A stretch of 64,000 bases of DNA from JAFAXD01 sp963833605 (GTDB lineage Bacteria; Pseudomonadota; Alphaproteobacteria; Rhizobiales; Xanthobacteraceae): assembly GCA_963833605.1 (NCBI GenBank), contig CAWHYZ010000022.1, positions 248,001 through 312,000 of the forward strand, read 5' to 3'. The notes under the pieces are model-generated. The model saw only the letters and a program-made list of their open reading frames with translations, had not been told where the DNA came from and did no database searches. This document shows, in pieces, positions 1 to 9,227 of this stretch. Each line of letters opens with the position of its first letter. Within the stretch, counting starts at the first letter, position 1. Position numbers and translations under genes: made by a program.

Positions 1-908
1 AGACCTATCCGTCGCGCCCGGTGACCCTGGTGGTCCCGTACCCGCCGGGCGGGACATCGGATTTGATCGCCCGCATTTTGAGCGAGCCGATGAAAGCGTC
101 GCTCGGGCAACCCATCATCATCGAGAACGTAGGTGGTGCGGGAGGAACCATCGGCGTCGGTCGGGTCGCGCGCGCGGCGCCGGATGGCTACACGCTTGGG
201 ATCGGCAACGTGAGCACCTACGTCCTCAATGGTGCGGCATACGCACTCTCTTACGATCTGCTGAAAGATTTCGAGCCGATCGCGCTGCTCACCAGCAATC
301 CGCTGATGATCGTCGCGAAAAATTCGGCGCCGGCGGCGGATCTCAAAAGCCTTGTTAGCTGGATCAAGGCCAATCGAGATCAGATTTCGGTGGCGACAGT
401 TGGCGCTGGCAGTTCGGCGCACATCGCTGGGGTCTATTTCGAAAACACCATCGGCATTCGCTTCAATTTCGTACCGTACCGTGGCGGAGCCCCAGCGGTG
501 CAGGACCTCGTGAGTGGACAAGTCGATCTGATGTTTATCCAGGCAACGGATGCGGTCCCGTACGTGCGTGCCGGCAGGATCAAGGGGTTTGCGGTCACGG
601 CCAGCAAGCGCATGCCGTCAGTGCCCGACGTGCCGACGGTGGACGAGGCCGGACTGCCAGGCTTTTACATGATTATCTGGAATGGGCTTTGGGTCCCCAA
701 AGCAACCCCTAAAGCGGTAACTGCCAAGCTCAACGCCGCGGCGATCCAAGCCTTGGCCGACCCGACCGTGCAGCAGCGCTTGGCCGATCTTGGTCAAGAG
801 CTGCCGCCACTGGACCGGCTGACGCCCGATGCGCTTGCGGCGCAGCAGAAGGCGGAGGCCGAGAAATGGTGGCCGATCATCCGGGCGGCTCACATCAAAG
901 CAGAATGA
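1..908 (+). CDS. Bug/TctC-family tricarboxylate transporter binding protein, 5' partial
   Basis: The reading frame is open from the first bases and continues upstream of the window, so the signal peptide is missing. The visible start region reads TYPSRPVTLVVPYPPGG, the usual first beta strand and ligand loop of mature Bug proteins. A GTG at 21 is inside the domain and is not the true start. Family landmarks follow: a GAGG(T)IG loop near residue 40, APDGYTL, a VPYRG segment and the SGQVDLMF strand. Bug proteins are periplasmic solute receptors, usually for carboxylates, that feed TctAB permeases. No TctA or TctB gene is in the window, so it looks like an orphan receptor. The substrate cannot be read from the sequence. 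Confidence 0.9.
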   Translation, partial: TYPSRPVTLVVPYPPGGTSDLIARILSEPMKASLGQPIIIENVGGAGGTIGVGRVARAAPDGYTLGIGNVSTYVLNGAAYALSYDLLKDFEPIALLTSNPLMIVAKNSAPAADLKSLVSWIKANRDQISVATVGAGSSAHIAGVYFENTIGIRFNFVPYRGGAPAVQDLVSGQVDLMFIQATDAVPYVRAGRIKGFAVTASKRMPSVPDVPTVDEAGLPGFYMIIWNGLWVPKATPKAVTAKLNAAAIQALADPTVQQRLADLGQELPPLDRLTPDALAAQQKAEAEKWWPIIRAAHIKAE

Positions 909-983
909 GCATTCCGTGACGCGTCGAATGATTGGATCGGACTAATATAGAGAAGATAGCATCTGGAATTTGTCGGTCTTTTT

Positions 984-1187
984 TTGTCGCTACTGACGTC
1001 AGCGATCTGCTCCATCGGCCGCATGCGCGACCCGGAGGCTGCGAAGAAGTTTGCCGCCACTGTTCCGCTCGGCCGTCTGGCCGAAGTCGACGAGATCAAG
1101 GGCCTGGCGCTACTGCTGGCGTCAGCGGCGTCGAGCTACATGACAGGCGCGGTGATCCCGATCGACGGCGGCACTGCCGTCATGTAA
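984..1187 (+). pseudogene. C-terminal remnant of a short-chain dehydrogenase/reductase
   Basis: The 67-codon frame encodes only the last part of a FabG-like SDR: a DPEAAKKF segment, PLGRLAEVDEIKG, then LLASAASSYMTGAVIPIDGG, which is the standard helix and C-terminal VDGG-type strand. Full-length members are about 250 residues. The Rossmann TGxxxGIG motif and the catalytic Ser-Tyr-Lys are absent, and the 75 bases upstream, after the preceding gene, contain none of them. It is best read as a deletion remnant, with any start codon being accidental. Confidence 0.65.
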
Positions 1188-1221
1188 TGACGCATTTGGG
1201 CACCGCTGCCGCAGCGCGAAC

Positions 1222-2136
1222 TCACCCGCGATAGACCGGGGCCGGTTGGGCGAAGAAGCTCAGCAGGATGTGGTAAACCAGCATGTAGTTCTTCTGATGA
1301 AAGCTCGCATGTGAGATGCCGGGCATCACTGCGAAGTGTTTGTCTGGATTCGGCAGTCGCTTGAAGAATTCGACCAGGTCGTCGAAGCCGGCGATCCCAT
1401 CCCATTGTCCGCGCATGATCAGGGTCGCGGCTTTGATGTTTTCCGGGTTCACGATCGGGAGCTTGGCGCACATGTCGACGTAGGTGCCGGTCGGCACCGA
1501 GTTGTCGAGCCGGAGGATCGCGTCGGCGAACGCCTCGATCACACGATCTTCGGCAGCGCCAGGATGATCGCGGTTGAAGATCGAATAGACAAAAGCTCGG
1601 TCGATCGGCCGGCGATTCTTGGCCTGGAATTCAGGCAGCCTCTTGCGGCGCTCATGCAGCGTCGGCGAGCCCTCGCCGGTCCACACCATGGCGTCGAGCG
1701 CGAGACGGTCCACCAGGTCGGGGTGGCGTTCCGCGAACAGCGCGGCGCGCAACGCGCCCGACGAGATACCGTAGACGAGCAGGCGGCGGTCGCCGCGCTG
1801 CTTGCGGATATAGGTCGCGGCCGCGTAACAGTCGTCTGCGCCGAACGAAATCGGGGCGTTGTTGTCGCGGTCCTTGGTGGAGCGGCCGTAGCCCTCCATG
1901 TCGACGCACCAGCAGTCGTAGCCGCGCTTGGCAAAATATTCCATCGCTGACGAATCCGGACGCCCCGGGACATCGAGGTCGAACGTCGGCTGCGAAGCCA
2001 TCGAGGAGCCGTGCACGAACAGGATCGTGCCCACGCTCTTCGCCGGATCGCCTGCGCATTTGTTCCAAAGGAACAGCTTCACGTCACCCTTGTTGGTCCA
2101 GTGCTCAGCGCCGACGAGTGGGGTTTGCACGTTCAT
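1222..2136 (-). CDS. Alpha/beta hydrolase
   Basis: The 304-residue protein has the alpha/beta hydrolase order: an LFVHGSSM oxyanion segment near residue 40, a DMEGYGRS strand near 80, and the nucleophile elbow GISSG (Ser about 120). It then has a MRGQWDG acidic-residue strand near 245 and a late HASFH that supplies the catalytic His. No signal peptide is visible, so it is probably cytoplasmic. It lies 31 bases downstream of a Bug binding protein on the same strand and is probably co-transcribed with it, which suggests an ester or lactone substrate taken up as a carboxylate. A GGAAAGG sequence about 10 bases before the ATG supports the start. The substrate is unknown. Confidence 0.85.
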   Translation of the reverse strand: MNVQTPLVGAEHWTNKGDVKLFLWNKCAGDPAKSVGTILFVHGSSMASQPTFDLDVPGRPDSSAMEYFAKRGYDCWCVDMEGYGRSTKDRDNNAPISFGADDCYAAATYIRKQRGDRRLLVYGISSGALRAALFAERHPDLVDRLALDAMVWTGEGSPTLHERRKRLPEFQAKNRRPIDRAFVYSIFNRDHPGAAEDRVIEAFADAILRLDNSVPTGTYVDMCAKLPIVNPENIKAATLIMRGQWDGIAGFDDLVEFFKRLPNPDKHFAVMPGISHASFHQKNYMLVYHILLSFFAQPAPVYRG

Positions 2137-2167
2137 CGCAATGACCTTTCCGCTGCAGACAGGTTGT

Positions 2168-3142
2168 TCAATCGGTCTTGATGCCGTTCGCCTTGATCAG
2201 CTTGGCCCAACGCGCAATCTCCGATTGGACGTAGGCTCCGAACTCGTCGGGTTTCATGATCAATGGATCCGCCCCCTGCGCCCGCCAGGCCTCGGCGATG
2301 TCCGGACGGGAGAGGATCTTGTTGATCTCGGTGTTGAGCCGATCGACGATTGGTTGCGGCGTCCCAACCGGTGCCATCACGCCAAGCCAGATCGTCGCCT
2401 GATAGTCAGGAAGACCGGCCTCCGCCAAGGTCGGCACGTTGGGAAGCGCCGGTGACCGTACGCGCCCGGAGGTTCCCAGTGCCTTGACCCGGCCGGCTTC
2501 GATCATGGGGGCCATGGTCGGGACGCTGTCAAACATCATGTCGATCTGGCCTGAGATGATGTCATTGCGCGCGCCGGTGCTGCCTTTGTATGGCACATGC
2601 ACGATATCGATCCCGGCGAGGTTTTTCACGAGTTCCGCCGCCATGTGATAGTTCGAGCCGATTCCTGACGAGGCGTAGTTGAGGGTGCCGGGCTTGGCCT
2701 TCGCGAGCGCGATGAACTCCTTGAGGTTGTTCACCGGCACGGATGGGTGCACCACCATCACGAGTTCCGAATTCATGAGGGCGGCGACCGGCACGAAGTC
2801 GCGCATGAGCTTGTACGGTTTGTTGGGACTGAGCGTCTCGACCGTGGTCTGCGTGGCCGATACCATCAGCAGCGTATAGCCATCCGGCGCGGCCTTTGCG
2901 GCTTCACTCGTTCCGATGATGGTGCCGGCCCCGGGGCGATTATCGAGTACGTATGGCTGGTTCAGCGCTTTGCGCAATTCCTCTGCAATGATGCGGGTGA
3001 ACACGTCGGTTGGGCCGCCGGCGCCGAACGGCACGATGTAGCGGATCGTACGATTGGGGTAGTCCTGCGCGCGCGATGGCGCGGCGGCAAGAAGGGCGAT
3101 TGCTAGGGCCGTGAGCAACACCGCGCGCCAACGAAACGTCAT
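2168..3142 (-). CDS. Bug/TctC-family solute-binding protein
   Basis: This is a complete 324-residue Bug receptor with a hydrophobic signal peptide ending near an AAPSRAQ cleavage site. The mature domain begins QDYPNRTIRYIVPFGAGGPTD, followed by APDGYTLL, VPYKGSTG and SGQIDMMFDS, all typical of the family. I start at the ATG at 3142; the frame also has a GTG at 3166, eight codons earlier, with a less natural N-terminus. It is followed at 31 bases by the alpha/beta hydrolase gene on the same strand, and no permease is adjacent. The function is ligand capture in the periplasm; the ligand is unknown. Confidence 0.92.
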   Translation of the reverse strand: MTFRWRAVLLTALAIALLAAAPSRAQDYPNRTIRYIVPFGAGGPTDVFTRIIAEELRKALNQPYVLDNRPGAGTIIGTSEAAKAAPDGYTLLMVSATQTTVETLSPNKPYKLMRDFVPVAALMNSELVMVVHPSVPVNNLKEFIALAKAKPGTLNYASSGIGSNYHMAAELVKNLAGIDIVHVPYKGSTGARNDIISGQIDMMFDSVPTMAPMIEAGRVKALGTSGRVRSPALPNVPTLAEAGLPDYQATIWLGVMAPVGTPQPIVDRLNTEINKILSRPDIAEAWRAQGADPLIMKPDEFGAYVQSEIARWAKLIKANGIKTD

Positions 3143-3352
3143 GAGCCCGAAGTCCTTCAGCCACACTCTACAAAATGCAACGCACTGACGCTGTCGATCC
3201 GCCGACAGGCCTCAACTGCATAAGACCAATACTGCCAGGTTGCAACGCAAGCGGGTACAGACGATTAGTCTTGATGGCTATTGCAGCAAAACCAGAAATG
3301 GGCACCATGCCGCTTGAAGCCCGACATCCGGGAGCTTGGAGAAAAACGTACG

Positions 3353-4093
3353 ATGTGTGTTTATTGCGACGTCCGACCGATGGGTCGCGAGCCGCTGCTC
3401 GCGCGCCGCAGCTTCATGACGCTTGCAGGCGCTTCCGCGCTTGCGTGCGCGGCGCCGGGGCACGTTTTCGCGGAGATGGCGAAAACGCCGCCAAAGGCGG
3501 AAAACGTCGTTTCACCGGATGCGGCGCTGGAGCGGCTGATGCAAGGCAACCGCCGCTACGTCGAGGGCGTGACGAGGCGGCACGACTTCAAACACGAGCG
3601 GGAAGCCCTGACGGCGGGGCAGAATCCATTCGCCGGTATCCTCGGTTGCGCGGATTCGCGGGTTTCGCCTGAGCTTGCGTTCGACACCAGCCGCGGCGAT
3701 CTGTTCGTGTGTCGCGTCGCCGGCAACATCGCCAATGTGGATGCCATCGCCAGTTTCGAGTATGCGATCGTGATCTTGCACACGCCGCTGCTGGTCGTGC
3801 TCGGTCACGGGAGCTGTGGGGCAGTCGACGCAACCATAAAGTCCGTCAAGGACGGCACCACGCTGCCGGGTCATCTGCCGTCGCTGGTCGAAAGCATCAG
3901 CCCGGCCGTCAAGGCCGTGCTCGACCGGCCGGGCAACACGCTTGATGAGGCGATCAAGCAGAATGTCACGCTCAATGTCGGTAGGTTGAAATCGGCGACG
4001 CCGATCATCAGCCAGGCCGTCGACGAGAAGAAAGTCCGTATTGTCGGTGCAACCTACAATCTCGCCAACGGCCGGGTTGAATTGGTGGCTTGA
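3353..4093 (+). CDS. Beta-class carbonic anhydrase with Tat signal
   Basis: Carbonic anhydrases interconvert CO2 and bicarbonate. The zinc-site motifs of the beta class are present: CADSR, then HGSCG about 60 residues later, giving Cys, Asp/Arg dyad, His and Cys. The N-terminus carries a twin-arginine signal, ARRSFMTLAGASALACA, so the 246-residue protein is probably exported folded to the periplasm. The open frame begins at 3281, but the ATG at 3353 has a GGAGAAA sequence about 12 bases upstream and puts the RR motif at the normal distance from the N-terminus. It is monocistronic and divergent from the Bug gene at 3142. Periplasmic beta-CAs are less common than cytosolic ones. Confidence 0.92.
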   Translation: MCVYCDVRPMGREPLLARRSFMTLAGASALACAAPGHVFAEMAKTPPKAENVVSPDAALERLMQGNRRYVEGVTRRHDFKHEREALTAGQNPFAGILGCADSRVSPELAFDTSRGDLFVCRVAGNIANVDAIASFEYAIVILHTPLLVVLGHGSCGAVDATIKSVKDGTTLPGHLPSLVESISPAVKAVLDRPGNTLDEAIKQNVTLNVGRLKSATPIISQAVDEKKVRIVGATYNLANGRVELVA

Positions 4094-4107
4094 GCGGCAG
4101 CAAGCAC

Positions 4108-5199
4108 TCAGTAGCGATAGCGCTCGACGGAACCTTCATTCCATTCGATGCCGATGCCCGGCACGTTGGGAAGCTCGATGTAACCGTCTTTGACGGTGAA
4201 GGGCTGCTGCAGGATTGGATCGGCCCAATCCTGCCACTCCAGCCAGTGCGCCGTTTCGGTCACGCGCATCAGATGCGCGGCCACTTCCGGGTAGAGGTGC
4301 GTTGAGACCTGGATGCCGGCCGCGGCCGCAACGGGTGCCGCGCGCAGCCATCCGCTGACCCCGCCGATGCGCATGAGGTCCGGCATCATGTAATCGCCGG
4401 CGCCCGCTCGGATCGCCGCAAACAAAGCGCGCGGCCCATAGAAGTTTTCGCCGAGTTGGACTGGCGTCCTGAGCTCGCGGGTCAACTGCGCGTAGCCCGA
4501 TAGATTGTCGTAGACGATCGGCTCTTCGAACCAATAGAGGTCCTGCTGATCGAGCGCGTGGCAACGCGTCAATGCATCCCCGAGCGAAAGGCCCTGGTTG
4601 AAATCCACCATGAGCTTGATGTGGTCGCCGGCGCCTTTGCGAACTTCCCGGATGGCCGCGAGGTCGTCGTCGAGAAGATCGCGTCCCAATCGGAGTTTAA
4701 GGCCCTTGAAGCCACCCTCGGCGACAAGCTCACCGGCTTCTTCGGCCAACGTCGCGACATCGTTGAGCCAAAGGCCGTTGCTGTTGTAGGCGGGTACGCG
4801 CCCGCGCGTTCCACCGAGCAGGACCGCGAGCGGCATCCGGGCGGCCTTTGCGAGTGCGTCCCACACGGCCATGTCAAAACCCGCGACCGCGATCATGGAG
4901 ACACCTTCGTAGCCAACGAGATTCAGTGCCCGGCGATTGTGCTGGAAGGCGTCGAGCGGCGCGAGCGGCTTTCCGACCTGCGCCTCGGCAAGGGTTTGAA
5001 TTGCGGGAATGATGTAGCGCGCCGCGTCTTTAAGGTACGGCTCCAGATAGCTTTTGCCGACGACACCTTCCTGCGTATAGAGGTCGATCAGTATCAATGG
5101 CCAGTCGCTGAACATCCCCACCTTTGAAACGATCGGCCGGCGCAGGGGAACCAGCACGGCGCGAGCGTCGATCGATTTGAGCGTCAGGTGCTCGAACAT
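4108..5199 (-). CDS. Mandelate racemase/muconate lactonizing enzyme family protein
   Basis: This 363-residue member of the enolase superfamily matches the mandelate racemase subgroup over its whole length. Visible metal ligands and catalytic residues are VDFNQ (Asp), FEEP (Glu), LGENFYGP (Glu), MPDLMRIGG with STHLYPE (the Asp-His dyad) and a late WLEW (Glu). The second lysine of the usual KxK motif is replaced: the sequence reads GLKLRLG, that is KxR. This class abstracts a proton alpha to a carboxylate, giving racemisation, dehydration or cycloisomerisation. The gene is divergent from the xdh operon and convergent with the carbonic anhydrase. The substrate is not evident. Confidence 0.9.
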   Translation of the reverse strand: MFEHLTLKSIDARAVLVPLRRPIVSKVGMFSDWPLILIDLYTQEGVVGKSYLEPYLKDAARYIIPAIQTLAEAQVGKPLAPLDAFQHNRRALNLVGYEGVSMIAVAGFDMAVWDALAKAARMPLAVLLGGTRGRVPAYNSNGLWLNDVATLAEEAGELVAEGGFKGLKLRLGRDLLDDDLAAIREVRKGAGDHIKLMVDFNQGLSLGDALTRCHALDQQDLYWFEEPIVYDNLSGYAQLTRELRTPVQLGENFYGPRALFAAIRAGAGDYMMPDLMRIGGVSGWLRAAPVAAAAGIQVSTHLYPEVAAHLMRVTETAHWLEWQDWADPILQQPFTVKDGYIELPNVPGIGIEWNEGSVERYRY

Positions 5200-5440
5200 G
5201 GCTTTGATCCTTCCCGCTGCAGCTCCCGCGCTACCCGCGATTTCATCTCACGGAAAGACATGACTCCACGACGCCAAATCAATGATAATGCTATTGACAT
5301 TTAAATTGTGCGCCCGCCGGCGCTATTCTTTCCTTCCGTGCGGGCCGCAATTGTCCGAAAATGCCTGGCGCCCGTTTCGGAAGAGCCGGTTTCCGGCGTT
5401 CCGACAAGGACATGGATCGAGAACCAAGCCCCGAGAGCGT

Positions 5441-6919
5441 ATGCGTAACGATATCCGGTTCCTGCGCGGCGGTCGCGAGGTGCGGCTCGGCAATTTCAAT
5501 CCGATGCTGACCTTGCTCGATTACCTGCGGCTTGAGGAGCGCGCGCTCGGCACCAAGGAGGGCTGCGCCGAAGGCGACTGCGGCGCCTGCACCGTGGTGC
5601 TGCGCAAGCGCGTCGACGGCCAGATCGTGTATCAGCCCGTCAACGCCTGCATCCTGCTCGCCGGCCAGGCCGACGGCGCCGACGTGATCGCGGTCGACGA
5701 CCTCGCCGACGGCGCGCTCCATCCAGTGCAGCAGGCGATGGTCGAGCAGCACGGCTCCCAGTGCGGCTTCTGCACGCCCGGCTTTGTCATGGCGCTGTTC
5801 GCGCTCCATCACGCGCGCCACCCGGGCGCGCTCGCACGAGCCGAGGTCAACGACTTCATCGCCGGCAATCTCTGCCGCTGCACCGGCTATCGCCCGATCG
5901 TCGACGCGGCGCTCGCCGCCTGCGCTGGGGTGCCGCAGGATCGGTTCGCCGGCGAGGAGGGCGACGTTGCCCGCAAGCTATCGACGCTCGACGACGGCGA
6001 AGATGTGCTGGTCGAGAGCGGGGCGCGTTTTTTCGCGGCGCCCGCCAGCGTCCCGGCGCTGGCTGAGCTTTATCTCAATCACCCCGATGCCACGCTGGTG
6101 TCGGGAGCAACCGACGTTGGCCTCTGGATCACCAAACAGCTGCGCGATCTTACGAAGATCATCTGGCTTGGGCGCGTGCGTGGCCTCGATACGATCAGCG
6201 TCGACGGTGACGCGGTCACGTTCGGCGCGACCGTGACCCACGAGGCCGCGCTCCCCCATCTCGCTGCCATCGATCCCGACCTCGGCGCGCTGCTGCGCCG
6301 GTTCGCCGGCCGCCAGGTGCGCACGGTCGGCACCATCGGCGGCAACATCGCCAACGGCTCGCCGATCGGCGACACGCCGCCGGCCCTGATCGCGCTCGAA
6401 AGCACCTTGATATTGCAGCGCGGAGCGGTGACCCGCACGCTGGCACTGGAGGATTTTTTCATCGCCTACGGCAAACAGGATCGCCAGCCCGGCGAGTTCG
6501 TGCGCGCGGTGCGGGTGCCGAAACTTAAGCCGAACGAGCGCTTCCGCTGCTACAAGATTTCAAAGCGCTTCGATTCGGATATTTCCGCCGTCATGGGAGC
6601 GTTCCGCTTCACGCTGGATGGCCGCCGCATTGCGTCGGCCCGCGTCGCGTTCGGCGGCATGGCGGCGACCCCGCGCCGCGCCGCTCGCACCGAAACTGCA
6701 CTATCCGGCGCCAGCCTCGACGATCCGGTCAACTGGACACCGGCGCTCACCGCGCTCGCTGCCGATTTTGCGCCGATCACCGATCAGCGCGCCAGCGCCG
6801 CCTATCGCCGCGATGTTGCCCGCGGCCTGCTGCGCAAGGCACTGGCGGAGGTCGCCGGAACGCCAACTGCGGCGACCCGCGTCGTCGATCACCGGGAGGA
6901 CGCACTTGTCGCTCGCTGA
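5441..6919 (+). CDS. xdhA: Xanthine dehydrogenase small subunit (2Fe-2S and FAD)
   Basis: This is the electron-transfer subunit of xanthine dehydrogenase, which oxidises hypoxanthine and xanthine to urate. The N-terminal plant-type ferredoxin motif reads EGCAEGDCGAC with a later NAC; the second cluster is CGFC...CRC. An FAD domain follows, with TVGTIGGNIANGSPIGDTPP near residue 305, and a C-terminal CO-dehydrogenase flavoprotein domain. I start at the ATG at 5441 (492 residues), preceded by a GAGAG sequence; the frame extends upstream to 5282, but that extension resembles no xdhA. It is the first gene of a seven-gene operon and overlaps xdhB. Confidence 0.95.
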   Translation: MRNDIRFLRGGREVRLGNFNPMLTLLDYLRLEERALGTKEGCAEGDCGACTVVLRKRVDGQIVYQPVNACILLAGQADGADVIAVDDLADGALHPVQQAMVEQHGSQCGFCTPGFVMALFALHHARHPGALARAEVNDFIAGNLCRCTGYRPIVDAALAACAGVPQDRFAGEEGDVARKLSTLDDGEDVLVESGARFFAAPASVPALAELYLNHPDATLVSGATDVGLWITKQLRDLTKIIWLGRVRGLDTISVDGDAVTFGATVTHEAALPHLAAIDPDLGALLRRFAGRQVRTVGTIGGNIANGSPIGDTPPALIALESTLILQRGAVTRTLALEDFFIAYGKQDRQPGEFVRAVRVPKLKPNERFRCYKISKRFDSDISAVMGAFRFTLDGRRIASARVAFGGMAATPRRAARTETALSGASLDDPVNWTPALTALAADFAPITDQRASAAYRRDVARGLLRKALAEVAGTPTAATRVVDHREDALVAR

Positions 6920-9224
6920 CGCTCCCCCTGAGGTCGCTGAGGCAGCGCCGCGCACCGTCGGGGTCGCTACCCGGCACGATTCCGCGGTCCGCCACGTCTG
7001 CGGCACCGCGGTCTACGTGGATGACATTCGCGAGCCGGAGGGCACGCTGCATGTGGCGGTCGGCGGCGCGCCGGTCGCCCGTGGCCGCCTCAAGGCAATC
7101 GATCTCGGCGCGGTGCGAGCCGCGCCCGGCGTGGTCGCGGTGCTCACCGCCGCCGACATCCCGGGCCGCAACGACGCGAGCCCGATCGCGGGCGATGATC
7201 CGATCTTTGCCGCGGGCAAGATCGAGTTCCAGCAGCAGGTCGTGTTCGCCGTGGTGGCGCAAACCCGCGACGCAGCGCGGCGCGCCACCCGGTTCGGCAA
7301 GATCGAGGTCGAGGCCGAGCCCCCGCTGGTCAGCGTCGAGGATGCCCTCGCGGCACAATCGTATCTGCTTCCCGACTATACGTTCGTGAAAGGCGACCTC
7401 GCTGCAGCGCTGGCGGCAAGTCCGCATCGGATAAAGGGTACGCTGCATATCGGCGGCCAGGAGCATTTCTATCTCGAAGGCCAGGTGGCGCTCGCCGTTC
7501 CGGGCGAGGACGAGATGCTGGTCTATTCGTCGACCCAGCATCCGAGCGAACTGCAGAACATCGTCGCGCACATGCTCAACCTGCCGGCGGCGGCCGTGAA
7601 CGTCGAAGTTCGGCGCATGGGCGGCGCGTTCGGTGGCAAGGAATCGCAGGCCGCGCAGTGGGCGGCGATCGCCGCGCTGGCGGCGCGCATCACGGGCCGG
7701 CCCTGCAAGTTGCGGCTCGACCGCGACGACGACATGGCGATGACCGGCAAGCGCCACGATTTCCGCGCCGACTATATGGCCGGCTTCGATCGCGACGGCG
7801 CGATCACGGCGTTCGATGTCAGCCTCGCCTCGCGCTGCGGCTACTCGGTTGATCTGTCGTCATCGATCAACGACCGCGCCATGTTCCACGCCGACAACGC
7901 TTACTATCTGCCGGCGACGCGCATCGTCACCAAGCGTGCCAAGACCCACACCGTATCGAACACGGCATTCCGCGGTTTTGGCGGGCCGCAGGGCATGATG
8001 GCGGCCGAGCGGCTGATCGACGACATCGCCTGGACGCTCGGCCTCGATCCGCTCGACGTGCGCAAGCGCAATCTCTACGGCGAGGGCCGCGATCTCACGC
8101 CCTACGGCATGCGCGTCACCGACAACATTTTGTCCGAGATGATCGAGACGCTGGAGCGCACGTCGGACTACCGCGCGCGCCGCCGCGAGCTCGCGGCGTT
8201 CAATGCGCAAAGCGCCTTCCTCAAGCGTGGCATCGCGCTCACGCCGGTGAAGTTCGGGATTTCGTTCACCACCAGCCATCTCAATCAGGCCGGCGCGCTG
8301 GTGCATGTCTATCAGGACGGTTCGGTGCACCTCAACCACGGCGGCACCGAGATGGGGCAGGGGCTCTTCGTCAAGGTAGCCCAGGTGGTGGCGGAGGAGT
8401 TCGGCATCGATCTCGACTGCGTCAAGATCACGCCGACCTCGACCGGCAAGGTCCCCAACACGGCGCCGACCGCGGCCTCATCCGGCTCCGACATGAACGG
8501 CATGGCGGCGCGCGCCGCGGCCGCGACCATCAAGGGTCGGCTCAAGGAATTCGCCGCGCAAAAATTTGCGACCGCGCCGGAGCTGATTTCGTTTCACGAC
8601 AACAAAGTCTTTGCCGGCAATCAGGTGGTGACATTCGCGCAACTGGCCAAGGAGGCCTATCTGGCACGCATCTCGCTCTCCTCCACTGGGTTTTACCGCA
8701 CCCCCAAGATTCACTGGGATGCGGCGCAAGCGACCGGCCACCCATTCTTCTATTTCGCCTATGGGGTGGCCTGTTCCGAGGTCATCATCGATACGCTGAC
8801 CGGCGAGATGAAGGTCACCCGCGCCGATATCCTTCACGACGTGGGGCGCTCGCTCAATCCGGCGATCGACATCGGTCAAATCGAGGGCGGATTTGTGCAG
8901 GGCATGGGCTGGCTCACCTGCGAGGAACTCGTGTACGACCCGCAAGGGCGCTTACTGACCCACGCGCCGTCGACCTACAAGATCCCCTGCGCATCCGACG
9001 TGCCGCCCGATTTCCGCATCGCGCTCTACGATAGCGCGAGCCGCGAAGACACGATCTATCGCTCCAAGGCCGTGGGCGAGCCGCCGCTGATGCTGGCGAT
9101 ATCGGTGTTTGCCGCGATTGCCGATGCAATCCATTCGCTCGCCCCCGGCAAACGGGTCGCGCTCGACGCTCCGGCGACGCCGGAATCGATCTTGCATGCG
9201 ATCCACGAAGTGACGCAGCATTGA
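6906..9224 (+). CDS. xdhB: Xanthine dehydrogenase molybdopterin-binding large subunit
   Basis: The 772-residue molybdenum subunit shows the family signatures: RHVCGTAVYVDDI near the N-terminus, GGQEHFYLEGQ, RRMGGAFGGKES, FRGFGGPQGM and HGGTEMGQGL, ending in the GEPPLML Moco segment whose following region carries the catalytic Glu. The start is a TTG at 6906 with a GGGAGGA ribosome-binding site about 7 bases upstream. No in-frame ATG lies near the expected N-terminus, and the long frame from 6618 is a read-in from the other frame of xdhA. It overlaps the xdhA stop by 14 bases, indicating translational coupling. Confidence 0.93.
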   Translation: MSLADAPPEVAEAAPRTVGVATRHDSAVRHVCGTAVYVDDIREPEGTLHVAVGGAPVARGRLKAIDLGAVRAAPGVVAVLTAADIPGRNDASPIAGDDPIFAAGKIEFQQQVVFAVVAQTRDAARRATRFGKIEVEAEPPLVSVEDALAAQSYLLPDYTFVKGDLAAALAASPHRIKGTLHIGGQEHFYLEGQVALAVPGEDEMLVYSSTQHPSELQNIVAHMLNLPAAAVNVEVRRMGGAFGGKESQAAQWAAIAALAARITGRPCKLRLDRDDDMAMTGKRHDFRADYMAGFDRDGAITAFDVSLASRCGYSVDLSSSINDRAMFHADNAYYLPATRIVTKRAKTHTVSNTAFRGFGGPQGMMAAERLIDDIAWTLGLDPLDVRKRNLYGEGRDLTPYGMRVTDNILSEMIETLERTSDYRARRRELAAFNAQSAFLKRGIALTPVKFGISFTTSHLNQAGALVHVYQDGSVHLNHGGTEMGQGLFVKVAQVVAEEFGIDLDCVKITPTSTGKVPNTAPTAASSGSDMNGMAARAAAATIKGRLKEFAAQKFATAPELISFHDNKVFAGNQVVTFAQLAKEAYLARISLSSTGFYRTPKIHWDAAQATGHPFFYFAYGVACSEVIIDTLTGEMKVTRADILHDVGRSLNPAIDIGQIEGGFVQGMGWLTCEELVYDPQGRLLTHAPSTYKIPCASDVPPDFRIALYDSASREDTIYRSKAVGEPPLMLAISVFAAIADAIHSLAPGKRVALDAPATPESILHAIHEVTQH

Positions 9225-9227
9225 ACA

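Noticed and set aside
5290..5325. TTGACA near 5294 as a sigma-70 promoter for xdhA
   Set aside because: No acceptable -10 sequence lies at 16-18 bases, so I did not list it.
5282..5440. N-terminal extension of the xdhA frame
   Set aside because: It has no similarity to the ferredoxin domain and no ribosome-binding site; MRNDIRF at 5441 is the natural start.
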